Below are positions 44,591-55,335 of a stretch of 64,000 nt of DNA, piece by piece; position 1 is the first letter of the stretch, and every line of letters begins with the position of its first letter. This DNA is from Rhynchopus euleeides. Its lineage: Eukaryota; Euglenozoa; Diplonemea; Diplonemida; Diplonemidae. The DNA lies in NCBI GenBank assembly GCA_963210315.1, contig OY723249.1:1054569-1118568 (forward strand). The letters are read 5' to 3'. A program made the position numbers and the translations under genes. The notes below the pieces were generated by a model, which did no database searches, was not told the DNA's origin, and worked only from the letters and a program-made list of their open reading frames with translations.

Positions 44591-45397
44591 TCACCTCCGC
44601 AGGCGGCGCCTCTTGGGGAGGGTCTGGGGTTCCTGGTCTGCGGGTGCGGCTTCTGGCGCCGGCTCTGCTGCCACCGGTGTGTCTGGCACGCCTGCTGTGT
44701 GGTCTGCAGGGGGCAGCGGTGCTGCCGTTTCTGCCGCTGCGGCGGGTGTTTCGTCCCCAGCAGCTGGGGGCACCCCTGGCTGCTCAGGCCGCGGCACGCC
44801 TCCGTCGGTGTAGGCTTGCATGTCACCAGCAAGGGGTGGCGGGGTCTGCATGCTGGTGTGCGAGTCGTAGGCCTGCAGCGTATCCATAATAAGCCCCATC
44901 ACGGAGCGCGCTGTGTTGATCTCGATGGCTGTCAGTGAGGTGAGCTTGTAGCCGTTGTTGTTGGCCCGGATCTTGTTAATGCCGCGGCGGATTTTCTCGT
45001 CACGCAGTGAGTCGATCTCAACCAGAAGGCGCTCCACCTCGGTGCAGTCCCGCACATCCGCACGCCACTTGCACAGCAGCTTTGCAATCTCCTTGTAGTG
45101 GAAAGGCAGGGGTTGGAACTCTGCGCTCTCACGCTCGTTCTTCAGGGTCTCCTGTAGGCTTTCCTTCGACATCCAGTCGGGCGTGACGAGTCGGCAGCGT
45201 CCACTCTCCTTAAGCAGCAGTGCGAGCCACAGCGGCACGGACACCGGGTCAGGCGGGTTGAACGGGCCAAAGCGTCCGCTGAGGAAATCCGCCTGGTCCA
45301 TCACGAAGTTGGGGATCACAGTCACCAGCTCCTCCTGTGCCATGAACTCTAGGCGGGCCACGCCAGAAGTGCTGCACCTGACATCATCGAGATTCAT
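44591..45397 (-). CDS. PSF2: DNA replication complex GINS subunit PSF2
   Basis: The 268-residue frame starts MNLDDVRCSTSGVARLEFMA. The core matches PSF2/GINS2: FMAQEELVTVIPNFVMDQAD, then GRFGPFNPPDPVSVPLWLAL, CRLVTPDWM and LPFHYKEIAKLL, and a C-terminal GINS helix SLTAIEINTARSVMGLIMDT. PSF2 is one of four GINS subunits that hold CDC45 and MCM2-7 together in the replicative helicase. After about residue 185, where other PSF2 proteins end, there is an extra ~80-residue Ala/Pro-rich tail ending PKRRRLRR, likely disordered with a nuclear signal. There are no introns in the core. The ATG at 45397 is preferred because it directly precedes the conserved block; a further upstream in-frame ATG gives only low-complexity sequence. 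Confidence 0.95.
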   Translation of the reverse strand: MNLDDVRCSTSGVARLEFMAQEELVTVIPNFVMDQADFLSGRFGPFNPPDPVSVPLWLALLLKESGRCRLVTPDWMSKESLQETLKNERESAEFQPLPFHYKEIAKLLCKWRADVRDCTEVERLLVEIDSLRDEKIRRGINKIRANNNGYKLTSLTAIEINTARSVMGLIMDTLQAYDSHTSMQTPPPLAGDMQAYTDGGVPRPEQPGVPPAAGDETPAAAAETAAPLPPADHTAGVPDTPVAAEPAPEAAPADQEPQTLPKRRRLRR

Positions 45398-46230
45398 GCG
45401 GTGCCGCCTGCACCAGTGCCCTGGCGGCCTGTGTGTGGCAGGTGGTGGAAATGGTGGGAACAGGAACTGGTTTGCTTTCAATTATTCGTTCGAAGTGGCA
45501 TGGGTGGGTAGTGAAGTGGAAGTCGAAGGAAGCAGGGGTGGGGGTGGGACGGGGGGGAGGGGCGTCTGGCAGTCGCTCAGGACGAGATGGAAGCCCGCTG
45601 GCACCTTCGTTCGTGTATGGTTGTCGCAATTATTTTGCGCTTTTTTGAGCCTCCAAATGCTGCTTTCTTTTTCGACAAAGGTGTATTTTACTTCCTCCGT
45701 GCGATCTGCGGTGGTTCGCTGCTGTCTCCTCCGAATACGACACTGACATCTCTTCAACACCGCAGTAACCGAGATGTTTCGGGACCGTTGCTTGCCGGAA
45801 CAGGCCCCAAATACTGCACCTTGGGACCATCTTTCTACTTGATCATTCGGCGCAGCCCAGCTGGGAAAATTTCTGTGATTCTACTGGATCTTGCGACCCA
45901 CTCAAGGCAGTTCCCCTGAAGTATATAGGCAAGCACAATCGTCAGTTTGTCGGTAATCTTGTCATCATGTGTTCTATTTTGACGACGATACGGGATCAAC
46001 ACGCGGTGCAAATTTACATTTCATCACACAGGGCCCGCGCGCGCGAAGGATCAGCGCTGAGTAGGTGAACAGCACACAGAATCATCAATCTCTTGGAAAT
46101 CACCGTCATTTGTTCGAAGACTTTCATTCTTGCTTTGGTTCACATCGATCAGTGATCCTGTGCAGGAGTAGGTGGTAAGTAAGACTCCTTTCGTTTCTGG
46201 AAGAAAGCGCCCTGTCCAGCAGCTGCAAAA

Positions 46231-46275
46231 AAAGATAAAGACCGTTGTTTGTGCGGCAAATCCAGGCAAAACAAA
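46231..46275 (+). repeat. SINE-like repeat, tail fragment
   Basis: AAAAAAAGATAAAGACCGTT then GTTTGTGCGGCAAATCCAGG and CAAAAC. One base in the hairpin loop and one in the stem differ from S3. Confidence 0.45.
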
Positions 46276-46989
46276 AGCAGCTCCGCAGCCTGATGAGAAG
46301 GTTGAATTTGTTGCCCAAGCGCTGCCTACTATCTTTTTGACACTGACAGGGGCCCTGTTGCAGTAAAAAATCAACAGAAACTGAACCACTTTCCCTTGAG
46401 CGCACACTCCTCCCAAGGAAATTTTGAAATCATCCCCCCGCATAACAAAGTCCCAATCCGCAACCCACCCACCCCCTCCCCTCCGCATTCTACCCACTCA
46501 CATTGGAGCGGGCAGGGTACCCAAAACTGCACACGCCTGTGGTGGTGCATTTCGGTGTATCCATTTATTGGGAGGAGAACGATGGCGAACAGCTAACTCT
46601 TCGCACAATCACAGGCGATGCTGCAAGATACAATCCCTAGTTAGCGTGGTTTGTAGTTTGGGTGCGCACGCATGGCACCCCTGCAATCAGAACCGAACTA
46701 TACACAAAAGTTGTCAAATTTTCCAAATGACGTGATGTGCGGTCCTCAGGAGCGCCAACATTTTTACCCACCGAACCAGCACCAGACTAATCCACAAGGA
46801 TTCCGCAACCACAAACACGGTTCGAAAAGACGACGGATGAAGATGATACCTCACAACACACAGGCACCCGACTCCTCCTTTTCGCACATCAGACAGGGCG
46901 AAGCGATGACAAAACTATGCACAAGACGAACACATCTCACAACGGACACACACACACACACCAACAATACCAGATCGGAACTAAACTGA

Positions 46990-47267
46990 TGGAAGGATAT
47001 CAAGGGGGGGTGGTGGGGGGGCCAGCCACGCGGGTGCCCCACATACATGAGTCACCCGCAAAGGATTTTTATTTTGCGTTGCGGTTTCTGATGAGAAAAC
47101 CCCCCTCGGCCAACGTTGGAATCTGGGAGGTGCGAGTTGTTGGGGGAAAAAATACGCCAAAGCTGAGAGTAATAGCTGAAGAAAACCTTCCGCATCTACT
47201 ACTTTCAGAGTTGGGAGTGGATGGAGCAAGGCCTGCCTTGCAGAAGCTGAACGAAAGAGCGGCGTAA
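46990..47267 (+). CDS. weak coding candidate
   Basis: A plus-strand frame ends at a TAA at 47265-47267 and reads FYFALRFLMRKPPSANVGIW followed by about 45 residues including KLRVIAEENLPHLLLSELGV. It is protein-like but has lower GC3 than the secure genes, no clear start and no recognised domain. A terminal exon or chance frame are both possible. Confidence 0.2.
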
Positions 47268-47702
47268 CCTTTGGTTGCCAATCTTGGGCTCAAGATTTGA
47301 AGCAATCAAGGTATACACGATCCACGAGCCTCGTTGCTGGAGCACGACGCATGCCTTCACTACGGTTCGGTAGTTTCTGGGATGCACAAAGAAAGCAGGT
47401 TTACCTATTTGTGCAGACGAGCAGAGAAAGAACGCACACCATGAAAGAGCTCTCTCTCGCCACTGCCGTTGTTGGAGACGCAGAGCCGACCAACAGGAAC
47501 ACGGGCAATGAGGATTTGTCTGTTTTCAGAGAAATCCTCCTCCTGCCAGACCTGTCCATGCAAGGACAAGCCAAGGAGGCCTGTCGCCCCTTCGGCTCGC
47601 TGGCAAGTGGTAATGTGGGCTAGCAAGGGCCTTCGGGTGGGGGCTGCTGATGGGATAGTCAATCTCGGGGGGGGGGGGGGGGGAAGGGCTTCTTGCTCCG
47701 TA

Positions 47703-47765
47703 GGTATCGTGCGGCTGATGAAGCTTTAGGATTAGCACCTTCATACCACCTTCACACAGGGCCTA
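47703..47765 (-). repeat. SINE-like repeat copy S4
   Basis: On the minus strand it reads GGCCCTGTGTGAAGGTGGTA, then TGAAGGTGCTAATCCTAAAG and CTTCATCAGCCGCACGATAC. This matches S1 and S3 with a short internal duplication of the TGAAGGTG word. Confidence 0.55.
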
Positions 47766-48402
47766 ACAACACAGCCTTGAGACATGCCTCGTCATGCAAG
47801 CGTGTGATCAACGAAAAGGAATTCGGAGCTGTGTGTACAGTTGCTGGGCAGGGTGTTTCTACCAGAAAGCAAAAGAGCACGACTTTACGGAACCGCCTGC
47901 AAAACGGGGGGGTGTGGGGAGGGGGGGGGGAAGCAGGCAAGAGCCCCGAAAAAGAACTGAGGAACGCAACAGAAAGGAGTGGGGGAGGGGGGGGGGTATC
48001 CCAGTGGAGTAGAAGAAAAAGTAAACACGGTGCTGACTTCCCTTCGCTCGATGGCAGGTTGTAAAACAACATGTGCATGGATAAAAAAGGGGGGGGGGGG
48101 GTAGTGAAATCGAAGGAGAAGGGATCACAAGAATGACCACCCTTCACTCGTTTTGCAGGTTGTGTCGGAAATCCAGTGTTTTTTCCGGCCTGTGTTGTGT
48201 TGTTGTACTGTGTGGGCAATTAGGCTGTGATGGTATGCAAAAAACGTCCTTTGGTTCACATGATCAGACGTCAAGGCACTCATCTGTGGAAATGTGCGTC
48301 ACCAGTGTCAGCATTAAAAAAATGGGGGGGGGGGGGTTTGATCGTCGAGAGTGAATGGAAAAGTAAGTCTCCCAGCACCTTCAAAAAATGGGGGGGGGGT
48401 TT

Positions 48403-48440
48403 GGCGCACAAACAACGCCTCATCGTTTTCCAGCGTGAAA
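48403..48440 (-). repeat. SINE-like repeat, tail fragment
   Basis: On the minus strand: AAAACGATGAGGCGTTGTTT then GTGCGCCAAACCCCCCCC. The tail passes directly into a C-run. Confidence 0.45.
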
Positions 48441-48665
48441 AAAACAACAATTCTTCCAAAATATCACTCACGAAGACACCCAAGCTGGAAGGGCAGCCGG
48501 AAAGGCTTGATCGTGCCGCCTCTCTGGCACCCCCTCGTTTCTTTCCGACTTCCCCGCCAGGATTACGCCAATACCTCACAGAATGCCCTGTTCAGAGCAG
48601 TGACACTCTCACATCGCAATCTACAGCGATCTTCAAATGCCTGTTGGCTACGCGACACAGAGCGA

Positions 48666-49040
48666 TCACTGTGTCGGATGGGCTCTGAGGGGTGCGGCGT
48701 GGGTGCGCAGTGCCTCACTCGGAGGAACCACCGACAGGCATTTTCTTTTAAAAAGAATGCCTACTTTCAGCAGTTGCATCTGGTGGGAGATCTCCACCAG
48801 AGGCCACCTGAGCACCCTTCGAACGGCCTTGGGATGATGATAAGTGGCGGTGGATGGTATGCGGTTGTGCAACAGCGTTGACATCACCTCGTCAGCTGCC
48901 AAGACACCGCAGGAAGCAAGGCACAGGTGACGACATGACACCAGAAGAAACTGATAGACAATGTTCTCAACTCCAAACTCCTGAACAAGCTGTAAGGCCC
49001 TGCAAAGTGTGGTAGCAGTCGTGCCAGGCAGGGGATGCAA
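48666..49040 (-). CDS. weak coding candidate
   Basis: A 124-codon frame begins MHPLPGTTATTLCRALQLVQ and continues EFGVENIVYQFLLVSCRHLC with plausible helix-like composition to about residue 95. No domain is recognised. The tail looks like intron readthrough beyond a possible GTAGGC donor. It could be an exon of an unrecognised minus-strand gene. Confidence 0.25.
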   Translation of the reverse strand: MHPLPGTTATTLCRALQLVQEFGVENIVYQFLLVSCRHLCLASCGVLAADEVMSTLLHNRIPSTATYHHPKAVRRVLRWPLVEISHQMQLLKVGILFKRKCLSVVPPSEALRTHAAPLRAHPTQ

Positions 49041-50202
49041 TCATTTGAGAACGCGTCCTAAAAAAACTACTTTCCAGGCGGCTACTACTTACAACCATCA
49101 CACGCAAAAAGAAAAACAAACAACATACAAGGACGGGCTGTGGTTGCAACTATGCAGCACTCGATCCCCCTCCCCCCCTCCCCACGGATGACACTGCCAT
49201 GTATTTCCGCATGGGGTACGGCATTGCGTCTTCGCTTTTTGTGAACCGAGCTTGTCAGGGAATATTCAACAAGGAGATGGGGGGGGGGGGTGTGAAAATG
49301 GCCGGGGCGGGGAATGGAAGGACCACACCAGAAAGAGATGACGGCCATGATGCAGAGGGTGGAGAGCCACACGACGAGCAGCGCTTCTGCCGCTGCAACT
49401 GACAGCCACAGTGAATGGCAAATGGGGAGGAGGGGGTCTCGTCCTGTGAGGTTGGTTGTGTTACTCCACTCCAACCAGAAGTGTCACCATCAACTAGGAG
49501 GAATATTGTGGCATGGGGCGCCTGCTCTTGAGGAATATACTACAGCAGGTCAGCGACTGGGTGTGCACATCACGGTGAACCAGAGGGAGAGCAGGGAATC
49601 AAGTCACAGAGAGCTACGACAGGGGCTGCTGTGTCGTGTTACAATAACTCTGGCCCCACTGTGGCAATAGTTGGAATGTGGCACACGCACCCGGCAATCT
49701 TTTTTAGTTGAGTGTAGAACACACCGAGCAAACTCTAGTGCTGCCTCCACTGTCACACACACACACACACGTGAACCTAAAAATTCGTGCCGAGCCCACC
49801 GAGCACCTGCCCTTCGCGTGATCTCCGCACACTGCTCCCTTTCCTCTCGCTTGTATGCAGTTCTCTCGAGCGAAGGGTTGAAAGGAGTATCTTCAATAAA
49901 TATTATGATAAAACGAAGCAGGTAAACAAGGTTCTCGACACGGGGGATACTGGTAGAACACCTGGATATGACCCACAGCGCGGGCAGATGTGTGATAGCA
50001 GACACAAAGGGAACGACAGGCGCAGCCTCGTAAAGCAGGCAATCCAGATGTGGAAGGTAGCGTTGGGTCCATGGGAAAGAACTCCATCCGTTCACATCGT
50101 TCAAGGCTCTTAGACCCCAGCCCAGCATCCAGCCCTGGCCCCACAGTGACACGAAGGGAACACGAAAGGAAACAGCCACCGTGTGCTGGCGTCGAGTCTA
50201 CT

Positions 50203-52452
50203 TGTGTGATCAGGAATCAGCAATCGCCACGTGGTCGCAAGATCGTGTCTCAGTCGAAGTGGTATTTCAGAGTGTCAACGTCGTAACCCGTCTCCAGGTC
50301 GCCCTCACTTTCTGAGTACTGCTGGTCTTCTTCCTGAGGGTCTACAGGCTTCGGGGCTTCCTCGTCGCTCTCGTCGTCAAGGCTGGGTGTCGGCTTGCAG
50401 TGTTCGATGTGGATGCGTGTGTTCTTGGGCAGGCGCGGTTTTTTTCTGGAGTACACGGTACTGAGTGCACCGAGGCTATGTGCGTCCAGGGCGTTCTCTA
50501 CAGAGAAGACATGCACGTGGTCGTTTCCTACGTGATGGCACCGCGTGGATACAACATTGAGGGGGTCGCGGAACTGCTTCTGCAGGGCCATGTGTATGTC
50601 GACAAGACGTATCTTCGCACTGTCCTCACTGAAAGTTTGGCAAACCTCGCAGTCTGCCGCAGCCTCATGATCCACCTCGGCAGAAGGGTCGTACCGCTGC
50701 TTGGGCTCCGGTTTGTTCTCCATCTCCACATTCTCGACCTGCTTCTCTTTGGGGGAACGCCCACGACGCCGCGCGGCCCCGACTGCCATCATCGCAGATA
50801 CAAGTGCGACAGAGATAAAGGCAAGTGGCCACACCCACATGGGTATTGCACTCCCCTCCTCCTCCACCAGCTTCACGTCCGGTGGTGCATCTGTGGTGCT
50901 CGGAGGCGCGTACGTAAAGCCGTTCGTCGGTGTCGGTGGAATCGGAATACCGTCAGTGTGTTTGTGCGTGTAAGCCTCCATGAGGGAAGCCTTGGTCTCT
51001 TCCAGGGTGGACTTCTTGGGAGTACTCCCGTCACACCCCGTCATGACCTGAAGCTCTCCCTGAAAGTCCACAGAGAACACTGCCCTCCACAGACAGTCGT
51101 TGCGGAGTGAGACGCTAATCCTCGACGGTGTCTCCCATTCGCCGATGCCCATCTCGACGCCACCTTCGCTCACGATCCCAGACGATTTGATCTTGATCTC
51201 GAACTTCTCCCCATGGATGTACGCGCTCTTGATTGTCAGATCAACTTGTGGCCAAGCATAATCAAGATTACCAGAAGCAGAGCAGAGGTACTTGCGAAGC
51301 TTCTCACACGGTCCAGCCTTGAGAACAGCTTGTTCTTTCCACTCGACGTACATGCAGATTGGGGTTTGTGTAGACGTCACCGGCTCATCGAAACGTTCGT
51401 TCACCGCTGCCCCTTTGTATTCAGATCCATCGGCCCACTCCCATTTGCCACCAGGCATTTTCCTCGCACCCACCCAGTACGTCGTATCAGCGGTGTCTGT
51501 TTCCGGAAACTTATCGACAACCTCCTGCGCCAGAGGGCTTGTGAATGAGAGGAGGTGGCCTTCGTTCTTGCGGCATGACAACTCCGCACCATACCACGAA
51601 TAGCTGACATTGGACTTGGTGACGTAGACCGCAGCATCAATCTTAGAGTTGGAATCTGAGTTCCGGCCCGACATCACACCATCTAAAAAAGACATTTCTG
51701 CCGTGGCACCCCACAACAGAGTCACGAGCACGGCGAGGGTCGTGTCTCGTGGCATCGCAACAGCGCACAAGACAGGCCTGTGCGTGCCTGTGGGGTGGTG
51801 TGGTGTGGTGAGGATATGAGGGGCAGTGAGGAGAGGAAAACAATCGCATTGCTGGATAAAAATAGGATTGTCGGGTTTCTTTTTGTTCTGTTTGCGATAA
51901 CCTTCTCAGGTGTCGCGAACACAAAACACTTCCCGTGAGCACGGTGCGTTTGCCACTCCCTTAGCTTGATGGCAACTGAACACGTCTGACCCTATTGTTG
52001 AGCACAGATCGTCGCACACCCGCGGGTTCTCTCAACAGCCATTGAGATACTCATCCCTTCTTACAACTTCCTTCTTTTCTTCATGATTTTCCCCCGCTTC
52101 ATCATTCCTATCAAACTTCAGAAGGCATGTGATACAATGCGAGGCCGGGAGCAGTTGTGGGTGGGGTGGGCACTTCGGGACCTGGCACATTCTTCTTCTC
52201 TCCTGTGAACCGCCTTGGCGAGGGCAATCCCAAGCTGTTGACCTTGCGGGACCTTACGGGTACACCACGCCGTCTCCCGCAGGGAAAGCAGAACCACAGG
52301 CGCTGAGCTGCCCCTGCACAAAAACAAACGGCTCACAATGACGTGACATCAGGGCAGGACGCTGACCTGAACCGAGGAATGGGGGAACCTAACGACCAAG
52401 AATAACCACGCGGAGGGGAAGACTCGCGTGCGAAGGTGACTCGCCTGAAACA
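50203..52452. repeat. segmental duplication, copy 1 (with 55336-57562)
   Basis: The 3' flank from TGTGTGATCAGGAATCAGCA, the lectin-like gene, and a 360-bp upstream block (52096-52452) are all repeated in the same order at 55336-57562. The upstream block is almost identical. The segment between gene start and that block (about 51830-52095) is not shared. Confidence 0.8.
50250..51755 (-). CDS. type I membrane protein with C-type-lectin-like domain (copy 1)
   Basis: 501 residues, intronless. A signal peptide (MPRDTTLAVLVTLLWGATAE) is followed by a C-type-lectin-like domain at about 42-160: SWYGAELSCRKNEGHLLSF, WVGARKMPGGKWEWADGSEY, and Cys61/134/150/158 in the usual disulphide order. The calcium/sugar motifs EPN or QPD and WND are not present, so ligand binding may not be classical. 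An extracellular Thr/Pro-rich stem (about 265-300) leads to one transmembrane helix (about 305-326), a basic stop-transfer ARRRGRSPKEK, and a 170-residue acidic tail ending SESEGDLETGYDVDTLKYHF. It is probably a cell-surface receptor or adhesin. The ATG at 51755 is shared with copy 2. Confidence 0.85.
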   Translation of the reverse strand: MPRDTTLAVLVTLLWGATAEMSFLDGVMSGRNSDSNSKIDAAVYVTKSNVSYSWYGAELSCRKNEGHLLSFTSPLAQEVVDKFPETDTADTTYWVGARKMPGGKWEWADGSEYKGAAVNERFDEPVTSTQTPICMYVEWKEQAVLKAGPCEKLRKYLCSASGNLDYAWPQVDLTIKSAYIHGEKFEIKIKSSGIVSEGGVEMGIGEWETPSRISVSLRNDCLWRAVFSVDFQGELQVMTGCDGSTPKKSTLEETKASLMEAYTHKHTDGIPIPPTPTNGFTYAPPSTTDAPPDVKLVEEEGSAIPMWVWPLAFISVALVSAMMAVGAARRRGRSPKEKQVENVEMENKPEPKQRYDPSAEVDHEAAADCEVCQTFSEDSAKIRLVDIHMALQKQFRDPLNVVSTRCHHVGNDHVHVFSVENALDAHSLGALSTVYSRKKPRLPKNTRIHIEHCKPTPSLDDESDEEAPKPVDPQEEDQQYSESEGDLETGYDVDTLKYHFD

Positions 52453-52466
52453 GGGGGGGGGGGGGG
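52453..52466 (+). repeat. 14-base G-run at element E5 left border
   Basis: The G-run is followed directly by TA and the E5 tip. The duplicated locus at 57562 has GGGGCGGGGGGG without TA or element, so it shows the tract in a different form. Confidence 0.7.
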
Positions 52467-52468
52467 TA

Positions 52469-54003
52469 GGGGGGGTCGAAAGCCCCGTTTTTTTGTCCCA
52501 AAATGGTGTTTTTCGACATAGCAGCCGCGGCCCTCTATTTGACCTTCTGACCCCCCAGAACCCACCATACCCCGGTTTTTGGGCCCTAGGAGTCCGATTT
52601 TCGGGCTCCCGAGCCCCGGAAAGTCGATTTTTGATGATGTCAATTTTTCCGTTCCCTATACTGCACCTCCGGGTCATGGCACGGACGCCTGCCACGGGCA
52701 GATAGTAAAACACTCTCATCCTGGGACGTCCGAGCGCACACCATCCTGCGGCTGTGATTTTCTGATGCAACCGCTCATCCGCGCCACAAACAACGTCGTA
52801 TCCCAACGATTCGGACAGTGAGAAGATGGCATCGAATACTGCCATCTGACACAGTCGTTGGGTGGCCTGCTATTGAACTCGGAGCTGCCAGGAACAGGGA
52901 GGATGTCATCATAGCCGACAGTGATGCATTAGTGTTGATGCCCTCATGAGAATGCTCTCTTAGAATGCAAGGCAGGTAAACTGTCCCGACTAAACACTTG
53001 CCACTGCTGCCGTTATCTGCGAAGCATTTCTCCTGTGGATGCAGACAGTCAAGGGAGGTGGAAGAGCGCAGCGAGTACCCAGCTGCAACGCAGAGCCCGA
53101 GCTTATCATCAAGGTTCTCTTCTGGCGCTCAAGACCAGGGTCCTGTGGGACCTGGTCTCAGAACAGTGTCCGGGTATTTATGCTGCACGCGCCTTATGTA
53201 AATGACGAGTGCGCGGAACTGGCTAAAGACGCTGCGAAGGATATGCTCGGGACATTCAAGCGTCCTCCGTACGCTGAGGCGAGGAAGGGGATCAAGGAAT
53301 CACACAGTGCAACTCTCGCAACAACCATTTCACAGAAGAAGTGCGCGGGCTTCGAATGCACGTCCTGAATAATCAGAAAGTCATTGCACGCCCTGCTCAG
53401 CAAGCCATGAGCAAGTCGTGAGGATTGGTTCGCAAACCCCCCTCCCGACAGAGGAGACCTTTCAACTTACAAAGAGTTCGTTGGCCAGACCAGCATCTCA
53501 GTGTCGGAGCAGTGGCCAGTTGTGCCGCCTGTCCCTTGCAGCCAAGCACCGCACACTGTGCAAGTTGATGACGGTTCCCACTCTGCATCAGTATGCATCT
53601 TTGCATGATCTGGCAGTGTATACAGAGAAGGAGATGGTGGCTGCCCGCATTCAACAGTTTGGTGCGACGCTGGAGTGGGAAGAGGGTCGAAAGATGCAGG
53701 ATTGGCACCTATGGAGGGTCTTGAGGACGCAGGGGAGGAAGGGGTGGAGGAGGTCGAGAAAGTGGGCCTGCACATGGGCTGATAGTGGACTGGCGAACCC
53801 GTGCGTGACCCTGAGGTGCAGTATAGGGAACAAAATTTTGACATCATCAAAAATCGACTTTCCGGGGCTCGGGAGCCCGAAAATCGGACTCCTAGGGCCC
53901 AAAAACCGGGGTATGGTGGGTTCTGGGGGGTCAGAAGGTCAAATAGAGGGCCGCGGCTGCTATGTCGAAAAACCCCATTTTGGGACAGGCTTTCGACCCG
54001 CCC
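52469..54003. mobile_element. TIR element E5, ~212-223-bp arms, TA-flanked
   Basis: The left arm (52469-52691) and right arm (53792-54003) are inverted copies carrying GTCGAAAGC, TTTTCGACATAGC and CCGCGGCCCTCTATTTGACC. TA borders lie at 52467-52468 and 54004-54005. The interior (52692-53791) has no transposase but has plus-strand frames with protein-like stretches (around 53190-53350 and 53560-53760, for example YTEKEMVAARIQQFGATLEW), perhaps decayed cargo. The G-run of 14 precedes it. The right TA is also the left border of E6. Confidence 0.8.
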
Positions 54004-54005
54004 TA

Positions 54006-54806
54006 GGCATAGGGTGCGGGCGATTCGCCTATCGCCCTATATTCGCCCAACCGGGTTCGAGCCCCGATTATCGCGTATCGAATCGCCTTATCGCCCATTA
54101 TCGCCCAATTATCGCCAAATTATCGCCCAGTATCGCCCGTTTTCTTTCACACTTTCTGAAGGGGTCTTCAGCTAGTGGTGAGTGGGTTACCGCTCTACTG
54201 ACCCTGGGTCCCACAGGGCCCTGTGACCTCGTCAACAACTGGGCCAAGACTTAGGATTCTGCATCAGAAATCAGCTTCTGACCACTGACGTCATGTGGGT
54301 GGGTCACTTCCTCGGTCAAAACCCGTGAGGAACTGGGCATTGGCCCAGATCCTGACCTCGCTCAGGACCTGTTCACTCTCCGTTACTAGGAGCACTCGTG
54401 AGCATGAAGCGGGTCCACCTTAGTGTTGAAGGAGATGCGTGGTCCTAGTGTAGTCGGTCTGAATGGGAGGAGATGAACTCCGTACGTTTGAGATGACTCG
54501 TTGCATAGCCCACAGGAAGCTTCACGGCTGATCTGAGACCTGGGGCGGTTCTGACCCTGGTCACAGAGTCATCACCCACTGAGAACACTGGAGCAGAGGG
54601 CTTGATCTAGGTCAGGAACCGGGTCTTCACTGAGGCAATGATCCACTCACCACCTCAGCAGTGATCTGACGTCCCTGGCCGCCATTTTGCCCCCAAAAAT
54701 ACGACGGAAAAATTATCGCCCACTTATCGCCTTGACAGAATGGGCGATAATGAGGGCGATAATTTTTGCGATTTGGGCGATAACCGAATCGCCCGCACCC
54801 TATGCC
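54006..54806. mobile_element. TIR element E6, GGGCGATAA-repeat ends, abutting E5
   Basis: GGCATAGGGTGCGGGCGATT at 54006 is mirrored at the right end (to 54806) with TA outside both (54004-54005 and 54807-54808), then an 11-G run. Both ends hold many TATCGCCC / GGGCGATAA words (at least eight near 54025-54140 and four near 54713-54790), like subterminal transposase-binding repeats. The core has no gene. The tip CCTAGGCATA is shared with E1. Confidence 0.8.
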
Positions 54807-54819
54807 TAGGGGGGGGGGG

Positions 54820-55335
54820 TTCGCTATGCTCCGTCGCTCGTAACTGGTAAGAATAAAAGGAGCCGTGCGGACCGTGAGATCTTGAAGCCTCATCCCGACA
54901 TGAAAAATACAGAACCAGACATGGTTCTGTTGCACGCACACAGTGTGTCGCAAGGCGGTGCGAAGCGACGTGAAGTGTCGGGGGCAGTCCACAAACTCTG
55001 CAACAAGATGGTGTCCCACTTCTTATCGACGACCCGAGCCCTAACGTACGAGACGACTCGGGCAGTGACGTACACAACGTGGCCAGAAGGCGTTGCACAG
55101 TTTTGTTTGTGCACACGAGCGGCAGTGTGGTGTGGCCCCTGTGAAAGGGGGTGTTGATGCGAATGGGTGGTCAAATTGCTGCCCTTTGAAATGAGTCTTG
55201 TTGTGGGAAGAAACACAGGAAGCTTCTGAAGACACAAGGGGAAAGGGGGATAATCTGCTCAACAAGATAAGAACGCAGTAGAGAGCCAGCGCTCCCAACA
55301 AGCCCACGTCAGTCACCGCCGTGCGACGACGTCTA
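54820..55335. other. SINE-like tail and unassigned sequence
   Basis: TTCGCTATGCTCCGTCGCTC followed by GTAAC and an A-rich stretch (54820-54860) matches the middle of repeat S3. The rest up to the second lectin-like gene has no recognised gene. Confidence 0.4.

Larger units (their letters stand above)
45398..50202. other. gene-poor interval with repeats and weak coding candidates
   Basis: About 4.8 kb has no recognised gene. It holds G-runs (47668-47683, 48089-48101, 48327-48337, 49279-49289), SINE-like copies (46231-46275, 47703-47765 and 48403-48440) and two weak coding candidates listed separately (46990-47267 plus, 48666-49040 minus). Confidence 0.4.

Noticed and set aside
50400..51110. 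Plus-strand frames over the three lectin-like genes
   Set aside because: They are conserved between copies only because the minus-strand genes are conserved; no domain on the plus strand.
54040..54075. GGGTTCGAGCCCCG, resembling a tRNA T-arm
   Set aside because: No acceptor stem, D-arm or anticodon arm can be drawn around it, and it lies in the repeat-rich end of E6.
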